Shown: one piece after another, positions 1 through 5,288 of the stretch | Numbering within the stretch: the first letter of the stretch is position 1 | How the letters are laid out: each line of letters begins with the position of its first letter | From: Actinomycetota bacterium | Lineage (GTDB): Bacteria; Actinomycetota; Humimicrobiia; Humimicrobiales; Humimicrobiaceae | Direction: 5' to 3' | Assembly (NCBI GenBank): GCA_018897225.1 | Contig: JAHILC010000280.1 | Coordinates: 1 to 8,698 of the forward strand | DNA length: 8,698 bases | Program-made: the position numbers and the translations under genes | The notes under the pieces: generated by a model | Databases searched by the model: none | Told to the model about the DNA's origin: nothing | Seen by the model: only the letters and a program-made list of their open reading frames with translations

Positions 1-75
1 ACAACTTAATGTAGCATTATATAAAAAAATTACAATTAAAGCAAACATTTATATTATAGAATTATATAGATGTTT

Positions 76-104
76 TTGACAAATTTTTTATTTTATGGTA
101 TTAA
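76..104 (+). promoter_or_regulatory. Probable sigma-70-type promoter for the HD-GYP gene
   Basis: A perfect -35 hexamer TTGACA (76-81) is followed after 17 bases by TATTAA (99-104, four of six matches to TATAAT). The 203 bases before the gene are otherwise very AT-rich and show no reading frame or RNA gene. A start near 111 would give a leader of about 90 nt. In such AT-rich DNA a -10-like hexamer is cheap, so the -35 match and the exact spacing carry most of the weight. Confidence 0.5.
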
Positions 105-203
105 ATAGATAGTTAATACAAACTTTTTAAATAAACTATTTATACAAAAGTATTATATATTAAAAATTTTAAAATATCAATAAAATTTTTTTTATTAAGG
201 CTA

Positions 204-1349
204 ATGAGTAATTCTTTAAAAACAAAAAGACTTTATAAAAAATCCCTAAAAAACGGGGAAATTAAAAGATTAAATACCCTAAAAGATGCTATTAGTAAAA
301 TAAATCATTTACTTTTACATGTAAAAAAAGAAGGTGAGCTATATCAAAAAGTATGTGATATTTTAATAAAAACCGGGGAATATGTTTTTATCTGTATTGG
401 GCTTTTAGATTCGCAAAAAAATAAAATAAATGGTATAGCATTTGCCGGAAAAGAAGATGGCTATTTGTCTTTAATGAATAATCCTGTTGTTATGACGGCA
501 GAGACAGGTAAAATTCTAGTAGTAAATGATATTGCCACTGATACTTTTTTCAAACCCTGGAGAAGTGAAGCATTGTATAGAGATTATAGAGCAATGGCTG
601 CTATTCCATTAATATATAACAAAAAAATAATTGGAAACTTAAATGTTTACTCAGGAGTAGAAAATTCATTTAAAAATCAGGAAATAAAATTTTTAAATGA
701 AGTTGCAAATGATATTGCCATAGGTATTAAAAGCATTAGATATGAAAAAGAATTAGAAAGAAATTATATTAATACTAAAAGAGCTTTATATGAAACTATA
801 AATTCATTTGCACTTATAAGTGAAAGAAGAGATTCTTATACTGCCGGCCATCAAAAAAGAGTTGCTGCGCTGACAAGTGCAATAGCTAAAGCGATGAAGT
901 TAGATTCAAATATTACTGAAGGAATTTATTTTATATCAATATTGCATGATTTAGGAAAAATGTGTATTCCTCTTTCCATACTAAGCAAACCTGCATGCCT
1001 GTCCAAGGCAGAAATCATGCTTATTCAATCACACTGCAATGAAGGTTATGATATTTTAAAAAATATAGAATTCCCCTGGCCGATTGCAGAAACCATACTT
1101 CAACATCATGAAAGAATAAATGGCTCAGGATATCCATATGGACTAAAAGATAAAGATATCTTGCTAGAAGCTAAAATCCTGGCAGTTGCAGATACTATAG
1201 AAGCCATGTCATCTCACAGGCCATATAGACCTGCAATTGGTTTAAATAAAGCATTGAAGGAAATCGCTAAAAATAAAGGAATCCTTTATGATGGTTTAAC
1301 TGTGGATGTTTGTATTGACCTTTTTAAAAATAAAAAATTTAAGTTTTAA
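204..1349 (+). CDS. GAF domain + HD-GYP domain protein, probable cyclic-di-GMP phosphodiesterase
   Basis: A 381-residue soluble protein with no signal peptide or membrane segment. Residues about 25-185 look like a GAF sensor domain: alternating helices and strands, the stretch AMAAIPLIYNKKIIGNLNVY at 130-149, and a closing amphipathic helix. Residues about 195-380 are an HD-GYP domain with its metal and signature residues intact: H216 (TAGHQKR), H248-D249 (ILHDLGK), H277, HHE at 301-303 followed by NGSGYPYGL, and D330 (AVAD). HD-GYP enzymes hydrolyse cyclic-di-GMP to pGpG or GMP, so this is probably a one-component signalling enzyme whose GAF domain senses a ligand or redox state. The start is preceded only by AAGG at 197-200, a close and weak ribosome site. 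The gene is visibly more AT-rich than the sugar operon to the right. It stands alone and ends five bases before a broken 5S rRNA gene. Function at family level is secure; the ligand is unknown. Confidence 0.9.
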   Translation: MSNSLKTKRLYKKSLKNGEIKRLNTLKDAISKINHLLLHVKKEGELYQKVCDILIKTGEYVFICIGLLDSQKNKINGIAFAGKEDGYLSLMNNPVVMTAETGKILVVNDIATDTFFKPWRSEALYRDYRAMAAIPLIYNKKIIGNLNVYSGVENSFKNQEIKFLNEVANDIAIGIKSIRYEKELERNYINTKRALYETINSFALISERRDSYTAGHQKRVAALTSAIAKAMKLDSNITEGIYFISILHDLGKMCIPLSILSKPACLSKAEIMLIQSHCNEGYDILKNIEFPWPIAETILQHHERINGSGYPYGLKDKDILLEAKILAVADTIEAMSSHRPYRPAIGLNKALKEIAKNKGILYDGLTVDVCIDLFKNKKFKF

Positions 1350-1354
1350 TATTA

Positions 1355-1430
1355 AACACAGAAGTTAAGCCCTTCAGCTCCGATGGTACTTTACTGGCAA
1401 CGGTATGGGAGAGTAGGACGCCGCCGTATT
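1355..1430 (+). pseudogene. 3' fragment of a 5S rRNA gene (5' end missing)
   Basis: From AACACAGAAGTTAAGC (1355-1370) through CTCCGATGGTACT and GGGAGAGTAGGACG (1407-1420) to CCGCCG (1421-1426) the sequence follows the bacterial 5S rRNA consensus. Helix IV is intact: ACTG (1393-1396) and CGGT (1401-1404) close a GCAA tetraloop, flanked by the GATGGTACT/TGGGAGAGTA loop E-helix V region. Homology begins abruptly at about E. coli position 45. The 5' strand of helix I, helix II and the first part of loop B are absent, and the bases before it are the end and stop codon of the HD-GYP gene. It therefore cannot fold into a working 5S rRNA. A T-rich run (1428-1437) follows, as in an rRNA operon end. 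It may be a recombination scar, a duplicated attachment site of an integrated element, or an assembly join. The exact 3' end is approximate. Confidence 0.85.
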
Positions 1431-1454
1431 TTTATTTTACTGGTTAAAGATATT

Positions 1455-1495
1455 AAAAAACAGTAGAATTAATATATTGTTTAAACATTATTCTA
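1455..1495 (-). terminator. Possible weak intrinsic terminator of the MNT/HEPN pair
   Basis: Read on the minus strand, an AT-rich hairpin has TAGAAT (rc of 1490-1495) and ATTCTA (rc of 1464-1469) as its outer stem. The stem is extended by three more pairs across a one-base bulge at 1470, and the hairpin overlaps the HEPN stop codon. After a three-base gap it is followed by six U residues (1455-1460 on plus are A). The stem contains almost no GC pairs, so it would be weak. The position directly behind the last gene supports the call more than the predicted stability does. Confidence 0.3.
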
Positions 1496-1900
1496 ATTAT
1501 ATTTCTTGCTCTCATTGAGCAGAGTCTGAATAATCCTGTCAATAGAATCAATAAATTCTTTTGCATTATTAAGCCAACTTTTCACTTTTTCGGAATCGAA
1601 TTCAATAAAATCTTCATAATCTGCACGTGTTCTAAATCCAAATATACTATTGTAAAATTCGCCTTGTTTTTTATCTACAATACCTTTTTTTATGAATTCT
1701 TTATTAAAAAGACTTCTGACTCCGGTATGCTTGGCAGATGAAAGACTCTTTGTCAATAAAAGAGCAACCACTTCATAAAATACAGCATAATATATCCTGT
1801 TAACAGCAGCATACAATTTTTGATTATCAAGCAATAACTCTGCTTCGCCAATAGTCTCAGTTGCCCTTTGTCTTCTATATTGGATGATATCTTTTTCCAT
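1493..1900 (-). CDS. HEPN domain protein (COG1895-like), partner of the upstream nucleotidyltransferase
   Basis: A 135-residue all-alpha protein of the HEPN type found beside minimal nucleotidyltransferases. Family features seen: an N-terminal helix with AELLLDNQKLYAAVNRIYYAVFYE (about 20-43, the Y-A-x-x-R-x-Y-Y-A core), KHTGVRSLFNKEF (57-69), and RTRADYEDF (90-98). I chose ATG at 1898-1900 because the upstream gene's TAA overlaps it as TAATG, a normal translational coupling. A longer frame would add 23 residues that only re-read the end of the nucleotidyltransferase. HEPN partners act as RNases or NTP/RNA-binding subunits, and in type VII toxin-antitoxin systems the MNT partner AMPylates a tyrosine of the HEPN toxin. 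Here the usual R-x4-6-H RNase motif is not seen; R90...D94-Y95 stands in its place, as in the R-x-x-ADY subgroup. Toxicity is therefore uncertain, and Y95 is a candidate modified residue (inference). Confidence 0.85.
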   Translation of the reverse strand: MEKDIIQYRRQRATETIGEAELLLDNQKLYAAVNRIYYAVFYEVVALLLTKSLSSAKHTGVRSLFNKEFIKKGIVDKKQGEFYNSIFGFRTRADYEDFIEFDSEKVKSWLNNAKEFIDSIDRIIQTLLNESKKYN

Positions 1901-2244
1901 TATACTGTTATACCTTCTCTGTCGATATTCCAATGTATAGGCATGGATTTTGCCCTGAGAGAACCCCAAAAATCTTTTTGTTCTATCAATATTCCAAAAA
2001 TAACATCATACTCCAATTCTATTTCAAAACTTAGGTTAAAGATTTCTTCCCTTAAATTATCATTAACCTCATTTTCCAGGATTACAAGAACGTCCATATC
2101 GGATTCCTTTTCAGAATCTCCCCTGGCTTTTGAGCCATAAAGTATTATTTCTGAAATCTTGTATCTTTTTTGCAGATTCTCTTTTAGCAGATTTAACGCT
2201 TTTTTTTCATTATCATTCAGATTAGTCTTAAGTAAAGCATCCAT
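1900..2244 (-). CDS. Minimal nucleotidyltransferase (MNT), MntA-like antitoxin candidate
   Basis: A 114-residue polymerase-beta-fold nucleotidyltransferase consisting of little more than the catalytic domain. The motif GSKARGD (37-43) leads to S48-D49-M50-D51, the two metal-binding aspartates of the G-S-x-A-R-G...S-D-x-D signature. The third acid is probably D80 in ELEYDVIFG. All three are present, so it should bind metal and NTP. Such proteins lack their own substrate domain and act with a HEPN partner; in the MntA-HepT system the MNT protein AMPylates the HEPN toxin to silence it. It is the first gene of the pair, its stop overlaps the HEPN start by one base, and it has a good ribosome site (AGAGGT, rc of 2250-2255) five bases from ATG. 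The MNT-first order and the coupling fit an antitoxin role. Fold and catalytic residues are firm; biological role is by family analogy. Confidence 0.88.
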   Translation of the reverse strand: MDALLKTNLNDNEKKALNLLKENLQKRYKISEIILYGSKARGDSEKESDMDVLVILENEVNDNLREEIFNLSFEIELEYDVIFGILIEQKDFWGSLRAKSMPIHWNIDREGITV

Positions 2245-2249
2245 TTAAC

Positions 2250-2255
2250 ACCTCT
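2250..2255 (-). promoter_or_regulatory. Ribosome binding site of the MNT gene
   Basis: AGAGGT on the minus strand, five bases before the ATG at 2242-2244. It confirms that start. No comparably placed site precedes the HEPN start, which fits translational coupling. Confidence 0.7.
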
Positions 2256-2274
2256 ATTATTTTTTCATGCTTAC

Positions 2275-2303
2275 ACTATATTTTATAATACTCAAGAGAG
2301 CAA
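2275..2303 (-). promoter_or_regulatory. Probable sigma-70-type promoter of the MNT/HEPN operon
   Basis: On the minus strand TTGCTC (rc of 2298-2303) is separated by exactly 17 bases from TATAGT (rc of 2275-2280). Transcription would start near 2268, giving a leader of about 24 nt that contains the ribosome site. Hexamers match four of six (TTGACA) and five of six (TATAAT). Position relative to the gene is ideal. No clear operator palindrome was seen around it. Confidence 0.5.
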
Positions 2304-2463
2304 GGAAATATATTATAGAGTTTTTTCATCATATATTTTGTAAGGTCATTTCCATATTGAAATAGCAGCAGTATATATTAAAAATCCAGCACATAATTTT
2401 ATACTTGTAAATATCTAAATATTGTCCATGCCAAAAAAAAGGGACTGATTACAGAAAGGGTGA

Positions 2464-2595
2464 CAGAACTTATTTTATCATGGCATCACTCTTGGATTTA
2501 ATGTGTACTGCACAGATAGGATTTATCCCCATAGTACCCAATCAATGGAAAATATAGCAAGATACAGTAACTGTTCAGCCCATCAAAAAAACTAA
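2464..2595 (+). pseudogene. Decayed fragment resembling a Y2/IS91-type transposase
   Basis: Between a TGA at 2461 and a TAA at 2593 one frame reads 43 residues without a usable start. Two parts, GFNVYCTDRIYP and SMENIARY, resemble by eye the GFNV(Y/H)...R-I-x-P...S-(M/L)-E-N-L-A-R-Y segment that precedes I-I-R-A-S-F-S-Q in Y2-type (IS91-like) transposases. After ARY the match fades (SNCSAHQKN), consistent with mutational decay or small frameshifts. It lies in the otherwise geneless stretch 2245-2681, next to a second transposase remnant. Nothing else codes in that stretch: 2304-2463 and 2596-2681 show only AT-rich sequence. The match is short and recalled from family memory, so the family call is tentative. 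That this is non-functional debris is more certain. Confidence 0.4.
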
Positions 2596-2681
2596 CGCAT
2601 ACTTACAAAAGATTTTTATTTAATCTTTCCAGCTCAACATATGATATCAAAAAAAGATTTTTAAGAAAACTATTGAGAAGT

Positions 2682-3144
2682 TTAAGATTCTGTGGGTACT
2701 ACTATGAACGGATTTCCCTCAAATGCAGCCTGGATAGCATCAATTACAGGAAATGAGTTCTTCCTTACAGTAGAGATATAGCCCCTTATTCGACAGAATG
2801 TTTTTGCTCCGTCAACACTGCGGAAAGTACCTGATATTTTCTGCTGGAGTTTCATCATTCTGATATCACGCTTAAGCCTGGCTGTTATCAAATGGTATGC
2901 TAAAGTCGTACATAAAAGCCAGTGTCTCTCTCCAGTGCACTTTTAAGCGGTCAAGCAAGTTTTCTGCCTTGCTCTTTTTAATCCTACCTCTCTTTTTTGG
3001 CCCATACTTTACTTTGGCAATTGGATTCTGATCAAGACCTGCCTCAATTATCCTATCATATCTTTCTTTAAAGACTTTTATCTCATCTTGCTCTAACTTA
3101 CCGGCTACTGGTCTTTTTATGTCTACTGTTTCTTTTATCTCAAA
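2682..3144 (-). pseudogene. IS66-family transposase remnant (C-terminal third, frameshifted)
   Basis: The minus strand from about 3144 down encodes the end of an IS66-type DDE transposase in two frames. The first piece (3144-2872, about 90 residues) carries EIKETV near its start, KYGPKKRGRIKKSKAENLLD and then FMYDFSIPFDN, the block that leads into the conserved N-N-x-A-E-R-x-I-R motif. It hits a TAA at 2872-2874 after SQA. One base out of phase the match resumes with RDIRMMKLQQKISGTFRS, then AKTFCRIRGYISTVRKN and a natural end at 2682-2684. The lesion at about 2871-2875 removes the glutamate codon of AER, thought to be a catalytic acid. IS66 transposases are usually about 450-530 residues, so two thirds is missing at the 5' side, and no accessory tnpA/tnpB or terminal repeats are visible. 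The element is dead and its left part was lost at the junction with the creatininase fragment. Confidence 0.85.
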
Positions 3145-3609
3145 CTTATAGATGTTGTGGCAAGGTCGGTTGGAGACGATTTTAAAGTATTTCCAGCCAT
3201 AGCAAATATATTTAATATGTGGGATAAGGAATTTGTTAAGAAAAACAGGAAATCAAAAGAAGGCGGCATCGGGCACGCTTGTGAAATTGAAACTTCGGTA
3301 ATGCTGTATTTATCCGGAGAAAATGTTGACATGTCGCTTGCTGATGATACCGATATGATGACCTCAGATTTAAAATATTGTCCGGTAGACTTTGCCACCG
3401 ATAAAAAAAGAAGATATTACCTGTCTACTTGGTATCTGGAAAATTCAACTCATGGCGCTGCAGGTGACCCAACATTTGCTACAAAAGAATTTGGTGAAAA
3501 AATTCATAAAATGACTGTTGATTCCCTGGTAGAAGTAATCGAAGAATTTTATATAATTACATCAAAGCTCGAAAAAAGAGTTTTGAAAAGAAAAAATACA
3601 AAGTTTTGA
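3142..3609 (+). pseudogene. Creatininase-family amidohydrolase, 5'-truncated (C-terminal half only)
   Basis: The frame from 3142 reads LIDVVARSVGDDF, the sequence that normally follows the N-G-H-G-G-N motif of creatininase-family hydrolases. It continues with the hallmark GIGHACEIETSVMLYL (H40 and E45 counted from a GTG at 3157) and the C-terminal GAAGDPTFATKEFG. About 155 residues remain of a usual 240-270. The missing N-terminal half holds most metal ligands (the E-x-H and D residues and the NGHGGN histidine), so the product could not be an active metalloenzyme. The frame runs open backwards into the IS66 remnant, and the GTG at 3157 has no ribosome site, so I call a pseudogene. The family includes creatininase and hydrolases of cyclic or keto-sugar compounds. 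Its orientation, 173 bases upstream of the isomerase, suggests that it once headed the sugar operon. Confidence 0.8.
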
Positions 3610-3684
3610 AAATATATTGAAGAATTAGTTATAAAAATATGAATGCAAGACAAAAATTTCTTTCAGTTAATTGCAATTTAAAAT

Positions 3685-3714
3685 TATAGAAAGTCAATTC
3701 ATTTTATGTATAAT
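3685..3714 (+). promoter_or_regulatory. Candidate promoter of the sugar/corrinoid operon
   Basis: A perfect TATAAT at 3709-3714 lies 68 bases before the isomerase start. A -35 is poor: TATAGA (3685-3690) at 18 bases is the best candidate. A ten-base palindrome, AATTGCAATT (3669-3678), lies just upstream and could be a regulator site. No other promoter-like sequence is evident in the 173-base gap 3610-3782. Confidence 0.4.
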
Positions 3715-3769
3715 AGAAGTAACAGCAATAAGATTAAAAAAGTGAGATTATATTGACAAATATATTTTC

Positions 3770-3776
3770 AAAGGAG
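3770..3776 (+). promoter_or_regulatory. Ribosome binding site of the isomerase gene
   Basis: AAAGGAG six bases before the ATG at 3783 fixes the start. Confidence 0.75.
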
Positions 3777-3782
3777 AATTAA

Positions 3783-5198
3783 ATGGAAAAATTAAAAGTT
3801 GGCTTTGTTTCTGGTTTTATGGAAGGCTTTTCCACAAAAGGACTTGAATTATTTAAAAGCTATCAGAAAGACCTTGCTAAAATGGCTGATGTTATGGGTT
3901 TTGAGCTTTATGTAATTGATACTGTCATGCAGAACATGGAGCAGGCAGTAAACATCAGGAAAGAAATTGATTCAAAGGATCTGGATTTTGTGCTTCTTTT
4001 CCATCCTTCTTATATAATTGGTGATTTGGTATATGAGATTATGAAATCAAGGGCAGATTTTGGTTTATGGGCAATTGAAGAACTATCAGAAGAAGGGCCT
4101 ATGACTTTTGCTTCTTTTGTAAACATTTCCCAGAATATAGGACTGTCAAAGCATAATTTTCTGGGCAGTCCAAAAAAGACCAAGTGGTTTTTTGGCGATA
4201 TGAACAGCAAATTTTTTAAACCAAGATTTGAAATAACTATCAAAGCCCTCCAGGCGTTAAAAGGCATAAAGGATTCAAGGGTTGCGCAAATCGGGAAGCT
4301 TGCAGATGGCCATATAAATCATATGGTTAATACAAGAGAGATCTATAGGAGTCTTAAAGTTGACGTATCAAGAGACTATGAGGTTGAGGATATTATTTCT
4401 CTTGGTGAAAAAATAACTGATTCTGATGTTGAAAAGGTTTTTTCAAGAGTAAAATCCACTGCAAAAATAAGCAGGGTATCAGAAGATAAGGTGCGTGATT
4501 CCGTAAAGATGTATCTTGCAATAAAGAAGATAGCTCAAGAAAATAATTATGCTGCAGTTGCATTTTCATGCTGGCCAAAACTGATGCCTTTAAAGGAGAT
4601 GGTAGGCTGCCTGGTAAACTCGTTATTAAACAGCGATGGCACAGTAGCAGGGTGTGAAGCTGATGTACTCGGGACGATATCCATGCTTATCTTAAGGCAT
4701 CTTACCGGTGAAGTTGTGGCGCTTATGGATCTGGCAAGATTTGATGAAAGAGACGATTCTCTTCTTCTGTGGCATTGTGGATCTGCGCCGTTTGAGATGG
4801 CGAATGAGCGTGGAGTAATCTGTGAAAAGCACTATTTTGCTGATTATGCAGAAAGCGTAAAAAACTGCGGACCGGTTACTGATTTGATTTTTAAAAAAGG
4901 CGATGTAACTGTATTCAGGCTTTCCGGTGAAGGTGATAAATTCTACTATGTTACAGGTAAATTCTTTGACCCTGACAAAAAATCATTTTGCGGCAGCCGG
5001 GGTTGGGTAAATGATTTAAAACTCTACCAGGATCCAATAAAAACATGGGATCTTGCAAATACTTTTCTGGTAAATGGACTTCCTCATCATTTCCCTATGG
5101 TAATGAAAAATATTGGACCTTATCTTGAAGAGTTTGCATACTGGGCTGATTTGAAGAAAATAAGAAGATATGATTACAAGGATTATTTGTATATTTAA
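3783..5198 (+). CDS. L-fucose/L-arabinose isomerase-like sugar isomerase (COG2407 type)
   Basis: A 471-residue cytoplasmic protein of the FucI/AraA superfamily, which converts aldoses to ketoses with a divalent metal such as Mn2+. The best landmark is GCEADVLGTISMLILRHLTG (290-309). E292 is followed 24 residues later by D316 (ALMDLARF), the same spacing as the metal ligands E337 and D361 of E. coli FucI. The third ligand, a histidine, is probably H435 or H436 in NGLPHHFPM. The Rossmann-like N-terminal domain starts at once (KVGFVSGF). It is shorter than classical FucI (about 590) and matches the short FucI-related group whose substrates are mostly untested. The ATG has a strong ribosome site. 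It heads the run of genes that includes a rhamnulokinase-like kinase, which would phosphorylate its ketose product. The substrate may be a deoxysugar such as L-fucose or L-rhamnose or a derivative; this cannot be read from sequence. Confidence 0.85.
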   Translation: MEKLKVGFVSGFMEGFSTKGLELFKSYQKDLAKMADVMGFELYVIDTVMQNMEQAVNIRKEIDSKDLDFVLLFHPSYIIGDLVYEIMKSRADFGLWAIEELSEEGPMTFASFVNISQNIGLSKHNFLGSPKKTKWFFGDMNSKFFKPRFEITIKALQALKGIKDSRVAQIGKLADGHINHMVNTREIYRSLKVDVSRDYEVEDIISLGEKITDSDVEKVFSRVKSTAKISRVSEDKVRDSVKMYLAIKKIAQENNYAAVAFSCWPKLMPLKEMVGCLVNSLLNSDGTVAGCEADVLGTISMLILRHLTGEVVALMDLARFDERDDSLLLWHCGSAPFEMANERGVICEKHYFADYAESVKNCGPVTDLIFKKGDVTVFRLSGEGDKFYYVTGKFFDPDKKSFCGSRGWVNDLKLYQDPIKTWDLANTFLVNGLPHHFPMVMKNIGPYLEEFAYWADLKKIRRYDYKDYLYI

Positions 5199-5270
5199 AT
5201 TGCAATCCTTTTCATTATCCAGCGAAGAATTATTTTCTTTTTTGGTTGATTTGTTTTAATTAATTTTTTT

Positions 5271-5278
5271 AAAGGAGG
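5271..5278 (+). promoter_or_regulatory. Strong ribosome binding site of the URO-D-family gene
   Basis: AAAGGAGG, ten bases before ATG 5289, is the best Shine-Dalgarno match in the window and fixes the start. The 90-base gap before it (5199-5288) holds AATTGCAAT (5198-5206), a repeat of the palindrome core upstream of the isomerase, but no hairpin terminator, so co-transcription with the isomerase is likely. Confidence 0.75.
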
Positions 5279-5288
5279 ATCTAAAAAA

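Noticed and set aside
1901..1969. Longer N-terminus for the HEPN protein starting at 1969
   Set aside because: The added 23 residues lie wholly within the MNT gene, and the TAATG overlap at 1898-1902 gives a normal start with family-length protein.
1868..2140. Plus-strand frame opposite the MNT/HEPN genes
   Set aside because: It is the antisense shadow of two well-supported genes and shows no domain or ribosome site. The same holds for other antisense frames at 4010-4578, 5195-5410, 6124-6405, 6493-7205 and 7608-8027.
2607..2663. Twelve-base direct repeat AAAAGATTTTTA at 2607-2618 and 2652-2663 as a target-site duplication
   Set aside because: It is low-complexity, both copies lie on the same side of the IS66 remnant, and IS66 duplications are about eight bases.
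2682..2891. A short independent minus-strand protein starting at TTG 2891
   Set aside because: It is the out-of-frame tail of the IS66 transposase; its first codons merely re-read FDNSQA in another frame.
3157..3609. The creatininase piece as a complete small gene starting at GTG 3157
   Set aside because: No ribosome site precedes it, the frame runs on upstream into the IS66 remnant, and the domain begins in the middle of the fold.
3753..3758. TTGACA as the -35 of the isomerase promoter
   Set aside because: A -10 at proper spacing would fall on the start codon region and the ribosome site; transcription would begin inside the gene.
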